From positions 1,426,001 through 1,490,000 of the forward strand of contig NZ_CP045496.1 of NCBI RefSeq assembly GCF_015500075.1: a DNA stretch of 64,000 nucleotides, in the 5' to 3' direction. The notes beneath the pieces are model-generated. The model was not told the DNA's origin. It did no database searches and saw only the letters and a program-made list of their open reading frames with translations. Numbering within the stretch: position 1 is the stretch's first letter; each line of letters starts with the position of its first letter. The position numbers and the translations under genes are program-made. The DNA comes from Mesorhizobium sp. INR15 (GTDB lineage Bacteria > Pseudomonadota > Alphaproteobacteria > Rhizobiales > Rhizobiaceae). Below are positions 1 to 9,507 of this stretch, piece after piece.

Positions 1-69
1 CGCCGCAAGGCGGCCGAAAAGATCATCAAGGACGCCCTGGCCGTGCGGCCGACATTGCCGCGGTTTTGA
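1..69 (+). CDS. 3' end of an unidentified gene (partial)
   Basis: An open frame runs in from the left edge and stops with TGA at 67-69, giving 22 codons that end in ...RPTLPRF. The composition (basic, helical) is ordinary but too short to assign a family. It sits 61 bases upstream of an FAD oxidase and a 4-hydroxyproline epimerase on the same strand, so it may be the last gene of the same catabolic operon, for example a dehydratase, dehydrogenase or regulator. That is inference from position only. Confidence 0.5.
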   Translation, partial: RRKAAEKIIKDALAVRPTLPRF

Positions 70-130
70 ACTGACAGCCATCGTATCTCCGTGAGAGGGC
101 ATTTCTCTGCATGCAGCGCGGCGCGCAATC

Positions 131-1381
131 ATGAACAGTGACGCTGGACTCGACATCGCCATTGTCGGTGGCGGCATCATCGGCATCTGTGCGGCTGCGT
201 TTCTTGCCGAGGCAGGGCGCAGCGTCACTGTCTTTGATCGCACGGGCATCTGCGAGGAGACCAGTTCCGGTAACGCCGCCGCCTTCGCCTTCTCGGATGT
301 GCTGCCGCTTGCCCACAAGGGCATGATCCGGCAGCTGCCAAAATGGCTTGCCGATCCGCTCGGCCCGCTCAGCATTCCACCCGCCTATCTGCCAAAGCTG
401 CTGCCCTGGCTGTTCCGCTTCTGGCGTGCCGGAGCGCCTGGGAATTACGAGGCCAGCCTCGCCGCGCAAGTGACGATGATGAAGCTCGCCGAGGCCGAAT
501 GGGCCGGGCTGATGGCGCGGTCCGGCACGGCAGGGATGCTGCGCGAGGATGGCTCTCTGGAACTCTACGAGAGCGAGAGCGAATTCAAGGCATCGCTGTC
601 CGGCTGGTCGGCGCGGCAACGTTTCGGCATCGGCTTCCGCCATGTCGAAGGCGGCGATCTGGCGGACCTGCAGCCCGGCCTGTCGCCGCGTTTCATCAAG
701 GGCACATTCGTACCGGGCTGGAAGACGGTCGCCGACCCCAAGCTGCTCGGCAAGGCGATCTGGGCTTACGCGGAATCCCGGGGCGCGCGCTTTGAAAAGG
801 CCCGGATCGACAATGTCGGAGCGGGGCAATACGGCGCAACGCTGACGCTCGCCGACGGCTCGACACGGCAGGCCAGGCATCTCGTCATCGCCGCCGGTGC
901 CTGGTCGCATCTGCTCGCCGCGAACCTCGGCGACCGCATTCCGCTCGAAGCCGAGCGTGGCTACAACACGACGCTGCCGAAGACCGCCTTCGACGTGAAG
1001 CGCCAATTGATCTTTTCCGGCCATGGCTTCGTCATCACGCCTCTCGAGACCGGCCTGCGCGTCGGCGGCGCGGTTGAACTCGGCGGCATCGAACGGCCGC
1101 CCAACTATTCCAGATCGAAAGCGCTGTTGCAAAAGGCGCGGACATTCCTGCCCGGGCTCGATCCGTCGGGTGGCCGCGAATGGATGGGGTTCCGCCCGTC
1201 ATTGCCGGACTCGCTGCCTGTCATCGGGCGTGCGCGGAAGAGCCCGTCGGTGATCCATGCCTTTGGCCACGGCCACCTCGGCCTGACCCAGTCGGCGGCC
1301 ACAGGCCGCTTGATCCGCGATCTTGTCCTGGCGCAGACTTCGCCGATCGATCTAGCCCCCTTCAGCCCGCAACGATTTTAA
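131..1381 (+). CDS. FAD-dependent D-amino acid oxidase/dehydrogenase, probably D-hydroxyproline dehydrogenase
   Basis: The 416-residue protein is a DAO-family flavoprotein. Near the N-terminus (residues about 9-35) is the dinucleotide-binding motif IVGGGIIGICAAAFLAEAG followed by an acidic residue in VFDR, and near the C-terminus is a typical FAD-contact segment, FGHGHLGLTQS. Length is normal for the family. The next gene is a 4-hydroxyproline 2-epimerase, 15 bases downstream. In rhizobia this pairing belongs to trans-4-hydroxyproline catabolism, in which the epimerase makes cis-4-hydroxy-D-proline and the flavoprotein oxidises it to the pyrroline. The substrate is inferred from this context. 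Expected cytoplasmic or membrane-peripheral; no signal peptide seen. Confidence 0.85.
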   Translation: MNSDAGLDIAIVGGGIIGICAAAFLAEAGRSVTVFDRTGICEETSSGNAAAFAFSDVLPLAHKGMIRQLPKWLADPLGPLSIPPAYLPKLLPWLFRFWRAGAPGNYEASLAAQVTMMKLAEAEWAGLMARSGTAGMLREDGSLELYESESEFKASLSGWSARQRFGIGFRHVEGGDLADLQPGLSPRFIKGTFVPGWKTVADPKLLGKAIWAYAESRGARFEKARIDNVGAGQYGATLTLADGSTRQARHLVIAAGAWSHLLAANLGDRIPLEAERGYNTTLPKTAFDVKRQLIFSGHGFVITPLETGLRVGGAVELGGIERPPNYSRSKALLQKARTFLPGLDPSGGREWMGFRPSLPDSLPVIGRARKSPSVIHAFGHGHLGLTQSAATGRLIRDLVLAQTSPIDLAPFSPQRF

Positions 1382-1396
1382 GTTCCGAGGAGTGTC

Positions 1397-2398
1397 ATGG
1401 CCAAGAAATCCTTCTTCTGCATAGACGGCCACACCTGCGGCAACCCCGTGCGCCTGGTCGCCGGCGGCGGCCCCTTGCTGCACGGCTCGACGATGATGGA
1501 GCGGCGCGCGCATTTCCTCGCCGAGTATGACTGGATCCGCACCGGGCTGATGTTCGAGCCGCGCGGCCACGATGTCATGTCGGGCTCGATCCTCTATCCG
1601 CCGACGCGCGATGATTGCGACATCGCCATCCTGTTCATCGAGACCTCGGGCTGCCTGCCGATGTGCGGCCACGGCACCATCGGCACGGTGACGATGGCCA
1701 TCGAGCACGGGCTGATCAAGCCGAAGACGCCGGGCATGCTGCGGCTCGACACGCCGGCCGGTCTCGTCACGGCCGAGTACAAGCAGGTTGGCGACTATGT
1801 CGAGGAGGTGCGGATCACCAATGTGCCGTCCTTCCTCCATGCCGAAGGGCTGACGGTCGAATGCCCTGGGCTGGGCGAAATCAGCGTCGATGTCGCCTAT
1901 GGCGGCAATTTCTACGCCATCGTCGAGCCGCAGAAGAACTATCGCGACATGGCCGATCATTCGGCCGGCGACTTCATCGCCTGGAGCCCGGTGGTGCGCC
2001 AGCGTCTCAACGAGAAGTATTCCTTCGTCCATCCGGAGAATCCGGGCATCAACCGGCTGTCGCATATGCTGTGGACCGGCAAGCCGACCCATCCCGAAGC
2101 CGATGCCCGCAACGCCGTCTTCTATGGCGACAAGGCAATCGACCGCTCACCTTGCGGCACCGGCACCTCGGCGCGGATGGCGCAGCTGCACGCCAAGGGC
2201 AAACTCAAGGCCGGCGACGACTTCGTCCATGAATCGATCATCGGTTCGCTCTTCAAGGGCAGGGTCGAAAAGGAGGTCGCGGTGGCCGGCAAGCCGGCGA
2301 TCATACCCTCGATCGGCGGCTGGGCGCGCATGACCGGATTGAACACGATCTTCATCGACGATCGTGACCCATTTGCACATGGCTTCGTCGTCAAGTGA
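1397..2398 (+). CDS. 4-hydroxyproline 2-epimerase (proline racemase family)
   Basis: This 333-residue protein interconverts trans-4-hydroxy-L-proline and cis-4-hydroxy-D-proline by two-base proton transfer. Both catalytic cysteines of the racemase family are visible: Cys90 in MCGHGTIG and Cys253 in PCGTGTSA. Having cysteine at both positions argues against the trans-3-hydroxyproline dehydratase branch, which lacks one of the pair. A good ribosome site (GAGGAG) lies 5-10 bases before the ATG. It follows the D-amino acid oxidase gene closely, consistent with one transcript. Proline racemase proper is the main alternative; the adjacent oxidase favours hydroxyproline. Confidence 0.88.
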   Translation: MAKKSFFCIDGHTCGNPVRLVAGGGPLLHGSTMMERRAHFLAEYDWIRTGLMFEPRGHDVMSGSILYPPTRDDCDIAILFIETSGCLPMCGHGTIGTVTMAIEHGLIKPKTPGMLRLDTPAGLVTAEYKQVGDYVEEVRITNVPSFLHAEGLTVECPGLGEISVDVAYGGNFYAIVEPQKNYRDMADHSAGDFIAWSPVVRQRLNEKYSFVHPENPGINRLSHMLWTGKPTHPEADARNAVFYGDKAIDRSPCGTGTSARMAQLHAKGKLKAGDDFVHESIIGSLFKGRVEKEVAVAGKPAIIPSIGGWARMTGLNTIFIDDRDPFAHGFVVK

Positions 2399-2731
2399 TG
2401 GAATCCTGCCCCGGCGGAAAGAAATGGAGCGAAAAACGGATTGCGCCGGTAGCGCAACGATTCTTCTAATCACCTAATTTTGACGACGATTCCTTCGAAA
2501 CCGAGCGCATGATGCGGTCGAATCATCAAGGACATTGCGTTATGCCAATGATAGGGTCCGCGATAGTCCAGGGGCCGGATCGGAAAAAACGGGCAATTCG
2601 ATGGCGTGTCGGGAAAACACGCATGACGATTGAAAAATCACGTTGCAATCCGGGCTCGAAACTTTACGACTAGGGGAAATACCAAAAGGAATGCGTCTGC
2701 ATGGGCGACATTCCAGGGGAGCCATGTACAC
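2399..2731. other. Intergenic region upstream of the liv operon
   Basis: No gene is supported in these 333 bases; the open frame in phase with livH begins at 2630, but family length and a clear GGGGAG ribosome site place the true start at 2732. A small hairpin, TTGCGC/GCGCAA with a 5-base loop, lies at about 2443-2459 behind the epimerase and has no T tract. A weak promoter-like pair, TTGCAA (2643-2648) and TACGAC (2665-2670), 16 bases apart, could drive livH. Confidence 0.4.
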
Positions 2732-3634
2732 ATGCAGTACTTTGTCCAGCAGCTTATCAACGGGCTGACGCTGGGATCGATCTATGGGCTGATCGCAATC
2801 GGCTATACGATGGTCTACGGCATCATCGGCATGATCAATTTCGCCCATGGCGACATCTTCATGGTCGGCGCCTTCACCGCCCTGATCGTCTTCCTCATCC
2901 TCGGCGCGTTGTTCACTTCCGTGCCGGTGGTCCTTGCGCTGCTGGTCATGATGATCGTGGCTATGCTGCTGACCAGCCTCTACAACTGGACGATCGAGAA
3001 GGTCGCCTACCGGCCGCTGCGCGGTTCTTTCCGGCTGGCGCCTCTGATCACCGCCATCGGCATGTCGATCGCGCTATCCAATTTCGTCCAGGTTACGCAG
3101 GGGCCGCGCAACAAGCCGATCCCGCCAATGGTGTCGACCGTCTACAACATCAACGGCATCAGCGTGTCGCTCAAGCAGATCATCATCGTCATTGTCACCG
3201 CGCTGCTGCTGGCGCTGTTCTGGTATCTGGTCAACAAGACCTCGCTCGGTCGAGCGCAAAGAGCCTGCGAACAGGACCGCAAGATGGCGTCGCTGCTCGG
3301 CATCGACGTCGACCGCACCATCTCGATCACCTTCATAATGGGTGCCGCACTTGCGGCGGTCGCCGGCACGCTGTTCCTGATGTATTACGGCGTCATCGCC
3401 TTCTCGGATGGCTTCACACCGGGGGTCAAGGCCTTCACCGCCGCGGTCCTGGGCGGCATCGGCTCGCTGCCGGGTGCCGTGTTGGGCGGGCTGCTGATCG
3501 GCTTCATCGAGAGCATGTGGTCGGCCTATTTCTCGATCGACTACAAGGACGTCGCGGCGTTCTCGATCCTGGCCATCGTGCTGATCTTCCTGCCTTCCGG
3601 CATCCTGGGCCGGCCAGAAGTCGAAAAGGTCTGA
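2732..3634 (+). CDS. livH: Branched-chain amino acid ABC transporter permease LivH
   Basis: A 300-residue inner-membrane permease starting MQYFVQQLINGLTLG, the typical LivH start. It has the family segment YGIIGMINFAHGD after the first helices and about eight hydrophobic segments. The start at 2732 is chosen over upstream in-frame codons because GGGGAG lies about 11 bases before it and the extra 34 residues would be unlike the family. It forms the membrane channel with LivM and is the first gene of livH-livM-livG-livF-(small membrane gene)-livK. Actual substrates in rhizobia can be broader than Leu/Ile/Val. Confidence 0.93.
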   Translation: MQYFVQQLINGLTLGSIYGLIAIGYTMVYGIIGMINFAHGDIFMVGAFTALIVFLILGALFTSVPVVLALLVMMIVAMLLTSLYNWTIEKVAYRPLRGSFRLAPLITAIGMSIALSNFVQVTQGPRNKPIPPMVSTVYNINGISVSLKQIIIVIVTALLLALFWYLVNKTSLGRAQRACEQDRKMASLLGIDVDRTISITFIMGAALAAVAGTLFLMYYGVIAFSDGFTPGVKAFTAAVLGGIGSLPGAVLGGLLIGFIESMWSAYFSIDYKDVAAFSILAIVLIFLPSGILGRPEVEKV

Positions 3635-3638
3635 GACC

Positions 3639-5234
3639 ATGGCCGTCAACCCATCTCCGGAGCGCGACATCGTCGCCACCCCCGTGCAGCGCGGTTTGCG
3701 CGAAGCCCTCTATGCCGGCGCCATCTCGCTTGGCCTTTTCGTGCTGTTCATCGGCCTCAAGACCGGCCAGAACATTTCCAATGAACTGGTGCTGACCTCA
3801 CGCTGGGTTTTGCTGGCAGTCGTGGTGATCGCCACGGCCGTCGGCCGCTTCTTCTATGTCGCCTACGGCCAGCCTTTCATAGCCAACCAGAAGATCGCCA
3901 ACGTTGCCACCGGCCTGATGCCGGCCAGCGTCGCGTCACGCTTCTTCCAGCTGCCGTGGTTCATCGCGGCCGTTGTGGCGGCGGTGCTGCTGTTCGTGTT
4001 GAACAGCTCTCTCGCTGGATGGGTGGGAGCAGAACCGGCCGGGTATCTGCAATTCCTGCGCGCCCTCGCAGTCATCTATGTGCTGGCTTGCGTAATCTAC
4101 TACTTCCGCGCTTTCATCCATGCCAACTTTACCAAATTGGGCATCACAGCGTTGGTGCTGTACCCGATCCTCGTGGTCGTGGTGCTGTCGCTGAATGCCT
4201 GGTCGGTTGTCGGCGGGCTGCAAGGTTCGCTGAAATGGGTCGATAATTTCGGCATCCAGATCCTGATCTACGTGATGCTGGCCTGGGGTCTGAACATCGT
4301 CGTCGGCCTCGCCGGCCTGCTCGACCTCGGCTACGTCGCCTTTTATGCACTTGGCGCCTACGCCTATGCGCTTCTCGCCACGCATTTCGGCCTGTCTTTC
4401 TGGATCCTGCTACCGGCCGCCGGCGCCATGGCCGCCCTATGGGGTGTGCTGCTCGGCTTCCCCGTGTTGCGGTTGCGCGGCGACTATCTGGCGATCGTCA
4501 CGCTTGCCTTCGGCGAGATCATTCGCCTGGTGCTGATCAACTGGCGCGAGGTCACCAACGGTTCGGCCGGCATCTCCGGCATCCCCAAGGTCAGCTTCTT
4601 CGGCCTGATGACCTTCAACGTGTCGGACCCCAATTACATCGCCAAGGTGCTGCACATCGCCCAGTCGAGCGCCTACTACAAGATATTCCTCTATTACCTG
4701 ATCCTAGGCCTGTGCCTGCTCACCGCCTTCGTCACCATCAGGCTGCGCCGTCTGCCGGTCGGCCGCGCCTGGGAAGCGCTGCGCGAGGACGAGATCGCCT
4801 GCCGGTCTCTGGGCATCAACACGACGACAACCAAGCTCACCGCCTTTGCCACCGGCGCCATGTTCGGCGGCTTCGCCGGCTCGTTCTTCGCCGCGCGGCA
4901 GGGTTTCGTCAGCCCGGAATCCTTCGTCTTCCTGGAATCGGCCATCATCCTGGCGATCGTCGTTCTCGGCGGGATGGGCTCGCTGGTCGGCATCGCGGTT
5001 GCGGCGATGGTGATGATCGGCGGCACCGAGGCGTTGCGCGAGCTCGACTTCCTCAAGCAGATCTTCGGACAGGATTTTACACCAGAACTCTACCGCATGC
5101 TCCTGTTCGGCATGGCCATGGTCATCGTCATGCTGTGGAAGCCGCGCGGCTTCGTCGGCAGCCGTGAGCCGACGGCCTTCCTCAAGGAGCGAAGATCTGT
5201 CTCCGGTTCCTTCACCAAGGAGGGCCACGGCTGA
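3639..5234 (+). CDS. livM: Branched-chain amino acid ABC transporter permease LivM (long form)
   Basis: The 531-residue protein is LivM with an N-terminal extension of roughly 190 residues carrying extra membrane segments, as in the longer LivM proteins of many proteobacteria. The conserved permease core begins around GLNIVVGLAGLLDLGYVAFYALGAY and contains LRLRGDYLAIVTLAFGEI. The stop codon overlaps the livG start by one base (TGATG), so the two are translationally coupled. It pairs with LivH to form the transmembrane channel. Confidence 0.93.
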   Translation: MAVNPSPERDIVATPVQRGLREALYAGAISLGLFVLFIGLKTGQNISNELVLTSRWVLLAVVVIATAVGRFFYVAYGQPFIANQKIANVATGLMPASVASRFFQLPWFIAAVVAAVLLFVLNSSLAGWVGAEPAGYLQFLRALAVIYVLACVIYYFRAFIHANFTKLGITALVLYPILVVVVLSLNAWSVVGGLQGSLKWVDNFGIQILIYVMLAWGLNIVVGLAGLLDLGYVAFYALGAYAYALLATHFGLSFWILLPAAGAMAALWGVLLGFPVLRLRGDYLAIVTLAFGEIIRLVLINWREVTNGSAGISGIPKVSFFGLMTFNVSDPNYIAKVLHIAQSSAYYKIFLYYLILGLCLLTAFVTIRLRRLPVGRAWEALREDEIACRSLGINTTTTKLTAFATGAMFGGFAGSFFAARQGFVSPESFVFLESAIILAIVVLGGMGSLVGIAVAAMVMIGGTEALRELDFLKQIFGQDFTPELYRMLLFGMAMVIVMLWKPRGFVGSREPTAFLKERRSVSGSFTKEGHG

Positions 5235-6861
5235 TGAACGCGAACCCGATTCAGAAAGCCAACCCGGGCATGAACGACGCGATCCTGCAGGTCGATCACC
5301 TGTCGATGAAATTCGGCGGCCTGGTTGCCATCGGCGATCTGTCCTTCGCCGCCAAGCGTGGCGAGATCACCGCGCTGATCGGACCGAACGGCGCAGGCAA
5401 GACCACGGTGTTCAACTGCATCACCGGCTTCTACAAGCCGTCGGAAGGCATGATCACGCTCAACCGCGCCGACGGCTCGAGCTTCCTGCTCGAACGCCTG
5501 CCCAACCATGAGATCCCGGCGCGCGCCAAGGTGGCGCGTACCTTCCAGAACATCCGGCTGTTCTCGGGCATGACGCTGCTGGAGAACCTGCTGGTGGCCC
5601 AGCACAACAAGCTGATGAAGGCGTCGGGCTACACCATCCTTGGCCTGTTTGGCTTCAGCAGCTACCGCAAGGCTTCGGCTGAATCGGTCGAGCTTGCCAA
5701 GCACTGGCTGGAGAAGGCCGACCTTGTCGATCGCGCCGATGATCCGGCCGGCGACCTGCCCTATGGCGCGCAGCGGCGGCTGGAGATCGCACGCGCCATG
5801 TGCACGGGGCCCGAGCTTCTGTGCCTCGATGAACCGGCGGCGGGCCTCAACCCGAAGGAATCGCTGGCGCTCAATACCTTGCTGATGGACATCAAGAACA
5901 CGTCAGGCACCTCGATCCTGCTGATCGAGCATGACATGTCGGTGGTGATGCAGATTTCCGACCACGTCGTGGTGCTGGAATACGGCCGCAAGATCTCGGA
6001 CGGCAGCCCGCAGTCGGTACGCACCGACCCGCGCGTCATCGCCGCCTATCTCGGCGTCGACGACGAGGAGGTTGAAACCGTCCTCATCGAAGTCGGCGAC
6101 GAGGACGTCATCGAACAGCTCGATACAGGTCCTGATGCCGCGCACGGTCCGGGGACATCATCGTCGTTTCTGGCCGGACCGGTGACGGATACGGTCGGCC
6201 ACAGCTCGGGTGAGCGCGTGACCGTGGCGAAGGGTGCGTCAAAGGCCGGCCAGGTCGATGCCAGGTCGCTCGCGGCGGCAAACAGGGCGGCCACACTGGC
6301 CGAGACGCCGGCTCCTGCCTCGAAGCCCGCGGCGGCAAAGGCCAAGCCGGCTCCGAAAGCGGCTCCGAAGGCTGTGGCTGGGACGGCAGTGAAATCCACG
6401 GTAGCCAAGCCGGCTGCCAAGGCTCCGGCAGCGGCGAAGTCCGAGGGGATTTCAAACCGGCTGGCGGCGCCGCGTGACGGCAAGGCGGACAACCTGACCC
6501 GCATCAAGGGCATCGGCAGCGTCAACGAGAAGAAGCTCAACGACCACGGCATCTTCCATTTCGACCAGATCGGTGCCTGGAAAAAGGCCGACGTCGAGGC
6601 GGCCGAAGCCTATCTCGCCTTCGACGGGCGCATTGCGCGCGAGGAGTGGGTCAAACAAGCCAAGCTGCTCAGCCAGGGCAAGGACACGGAGTTCTCGCGC
6701 CGCGTCGATGCGGGCAAGGTGGCGACGAGCCATGCTTCCGGGAAAACCGCAAGTGCGGCTTCCGGGAAGACCGCAAGTGCGGCTTCAGGGAAGGCGGCAA
6801 GTGCCGCTTCAGGGAAGACCACTGCCAAGCCTGCTCAGGGCAAGCGCGGAGGGAGCAAGTG

Positions 6862-6862
<1 letters not shown>
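5234..6862 (+). CDS. livG: LivG ATPase with C-terminal linker and helix-hairpin-helix domain
   Basis: Residues 1 to about 270 are a complete LivG-type ATPase: Walker A GPNGAGKTT, the LivG-type signature LPYGAQRRLEIARAM, Walker B LLCLDEPAAGLNP and the switch histidine in LIEHDM. LivG proteins normally end near residue 260. Here an Ala/Lys/Pro-rich linker (about 320-415) leads to a compact module at about 415-483 with the helix-hairpin-helix motif IKGIGSVNEKKL (424-435) and the sequence FDGRIAREEW. From family knowledge, a similar module is appended to NuoE and ribosomal protein L21 in rhizobia. A repeat tail rich in SGKTASAA follows (501-531). The stop overlaps livF by one base. The function of the extension is unknown. 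Confidence 0.92.
6734..6826 (+). repeat. 24-bp tandem repeat inside the 3' end of livG
   Basis: Three complete 24-base units (6734-6757, 6758-6781, 6782-6805) and a 21-base partial unit (6806-6826) encode ASGKTASA-like octapeptides. Units differ at a few bases, mostly at third codon positions. In-frame repeats of this kind can change copy number by slippage without breaking the frame. They lie downstream of the helix-hairpin-helix module, in a basic, low-complexity tail. Confidence 0.9.
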
Positions 6863-7590
<728 letters not shown>

Positions 7591-7607
7591 GTTCAGGAGT
7601 CTTCATC

Positions 7608-7955
7608 ATGCAAGGCATTATCTACGAGGAACCGTCGATCTGGCAGTTCTTCTTCGTCACCTGTTTGCTTGGCGGCTGGGCGGCCTGGATGACCGGCAAG
7701 GCCAGCGCGCAGACCTGGCGCAGCTTCATCCAGCTGTTCGCCTATATGCTGGGTCTCGGCGTCGGCATCCGCTTCATCCATCATGCGCTGTTCGATGGCA
7801 CCATGTTCTCGCTGCATTATTACATCGTGGACACCATTGTACTGATGATCCTCGGCTTCATCGGCTATCAATACACACGAACAAACCAGATGGTGACACA
7901 GTATAATTGGCTCTATGAAAGAGCTTCAATCTTGAGCTGGAAACCGAAAGGTTGA
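7608..7955 (+). CDS. Small membrane protein of the liv operon (DUF6867-like)
   Basis: The 115-residue protein has three to four hydrophobic segments and no recognisable catalytic motif. It lies 17 bases after livF, with GGAG before the ATG, and 137 bases before livK, on the same strand. I recall similar small proteins (DUF6867) linked to branched-chain transporter operons in rhizobia; this family name is from memory and not checked. Being between the ATPase gene and the binding-protein gene suggests an accessory subunit of the transporter, but nothing in the sequence shows its role. Confidence 0.75.
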   Translation: MQGIIYEEPSIWQFFFVTCLLGGWAAWMTGKASAQTWRSFIQLFAYMLGLGVGIRFIHHALFDGTMFSLHYYIVDTIVLMILGFIGYQYTRTNQMVTQYNWLYERASILSWKPKG

Positions 7956-8092
7956 CGTTCATCATTAACGCCGCTTCGGGGATGAATCGGCGTGACAAGT
8001 GCCTGAAAATCGGCAAACTATGCTTTCTGCGATAAGGGTGGGCATCGCATGAAAGCTTCATTCACGCCCACTCCGTAAATGGGAGCGTTTAA

Positions 8093-9211
8093 ATGAAAAA
8101 GTCACTTTTGTCCGCCGTCGCCCTGACCGCGCTCGTCGCGTTCAGCGGCAGCGCGTGGGCTGACGTACTGATCGGCGTTGCCGGTCCCATCACTGGTCCG
8201 AACGCCGCCTTCGGCGCACAGCTGCAGAAGGGTGCCGAACAGGCCGTCGCCGACATCAATGCGAAGGGCGGCATCAACGGCGAGCAGATCAAGCTCGAAG
8301 TCGGCGACGACGTCTCCGATCCGAAGCAGGGCATCTCGGTCGCCAACAAGTTCGTCGGCGACGGCGTGAAGTTCGTGGTCGGTCACTTCAACTCCGGCGT
8401 CTCGATCCCGGCATCGGAAGTCTATGCCGAAAACGGTATCGTCGAGATCACTCCGGCGGCGACCAACCCGCAGTTCACCGAGCGCGGCCTCTGGAACGTG
8501 TTCCGCACCTGCGGACGTGACGACCAGCAGGGCGGCATCGCCGGCGCCTATCTCGCCGCGAACTTCAAGGACGCCAAGATCGCGGTGGTCCATGACAAGA
8601 CCACCTACGGCCAGGGCCTCGCTGACGAAACCAAGAAGGCGATGAACGCCGCCGGCGTCAAGGAAGTCATGTACGAAGGCATCAATGTCGGCGACAAGGA
8701 CTTCTCGGCGCTGATCGCCAAGATGAAGGAAGCCGGCGTTTCCATCATCTACTGGGGCGGCCTGCACACCGAAGCCGGCCTGATCATCCGCCAGGCGGCT
8801 GACCAGGGCCTCAAGGCAACGCTGATTTCCGGCGACGGCATCGTGTCGAATGAGCTGGCTTCGATCGCGGGTGACGCGGTTGCAGGCACGCTGAACACGT
8901 TCGGCCCGGATCCGCGCCTGATCCCGGCGAACAAGGAACTGGTCGAGAAGTTCCGTGCGGCCGGCTTCGAGCCGGAAGCCTACACGCTCTATGCCTATGC
9001 AGCCACGCAGGCGATCGCCGAAGCAGCCACCGCTGCCAAGTCGAACGATCCGCAGGCAGTTGCCAAGGCGCTGCATGAAAAGGGTCCGTTCAAGACCGTG
9101 CTCGGCGATCTCTCCTATGACGCGAAGGGCGATCCGACACTGCCCGGCTACGTCATGTACGAGTGGAAGAAGGGCGACGACGGCAAGTACACCTACATCC
9201 AGAAGAAGTAA
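8093..9211 (+). CDS. livK: Branched-chain amino acid ABC transporter substrate-binding protein
   Basis: The 372-residue periplasmic binding protein starts with a Sec signal peptide (about residues 1-23, cleavage after SAWA) and continues DVLIGVAGPITGPNAAFG, the characteristic start of Leu/Ile/Val-binding proteins. Also typical are the segments KFVVGHFNSG and EITPAATNP. It is the last gene of the transporter cluster and is followed by a strong terminator. A 137-base gap precedes it, so it may have its own promoter, as binding proteins are usually made in excess. Confidence 0.93.
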   Translation: MKKSLLSAVALTALVAFSGSAWADVLIGVAGPITGPNAAFGAQLQKGAEQAVADINAKGGINGEQIKLEVGDDVSDPKQGISVANKFVGDGVKFVVGHFNSGVSIPASEVYAENGIVEITPAATNPQFTERGLWNVFRTCGRDDQQGGIAGAYLAANFKDAKIAVVHDKTTYGQGLADETKKAMNAAGVKEVMYEGINVGDKDFSALIAKMKEAGVSIIYWGGLHTEAGLIIRQAADQGLKATLISGDGIVSNELASIAGDAVAGTLNTFGPDPRLIPANKELVEKFRAAGFEPEAYTLYAYAATQAIAEAATAAKSNDPQAVAKALHEKGPFKTVLGDLSYDAKGDPTLPGYVMYEWKKGDDGKYTYIQKK

Positions 9212-9236
9212 GCCTCTCGGCTTTGGTATCCAGGAA

Positions 9237-9267
9237 ATGCCCGGCGCTTGCGCCGGGCATTTTTTTG
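9237..9267 (+). terminator. Rho-independent terminator of livK
   Basis: Perfect 10-bp stem ATGCCCGGCG (9237-9246) and CGCCGGGCAT (9251-9260) with loop CTTG, followed by a run of Ts. It is 25 bases after the livK stop codon. Confidence 0.92.
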
Positions 9268-9507
9268 TTTTGAGCTGTTGCTTTTTTGATGGTGGCCGGC
9301 GCCACAAGGCAGTCCCTTAGCCGCGACAGGATCCTGCCCGGAATGGCGAATGCCGCCGCTTTCGCTCGCACTTGCGCGGATGCGCCCTGTTTCGTCGCAA
9401 AGATTCCATTTAAATCGGTTTAACCCTGCGTCAATTTTGTTTGCACTGCAGCATTTTCGCGCTAATCATGAGGCCAGCTTCCACCCGACAGTGTCTGGAG
9501 TTCGTCC

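Noticed and set aside
26..1132. 368-codon open frame on the minus strand
   Set aside because: Antisense to the FAD oxidase, which has intact family motifs on the plus strand.
2630..2731. N-terminal extension of livH
   Set aside because: The 34 extra codons lack hydrophobic or family character and a clear ribosome site exists at 2715-2720 for the start at 2732.
6734..6826. CRISPR-like repeat array
   Set aside because: Units of 24 bases are contiguous without spacers and encode an in-frame peptide repeat in livG.
8102..9307. 401-codon open frame on the minus strand
   Set aside because: Antisense shadow of livK; the plus strand encodes a complete binding protein with signal peptide.
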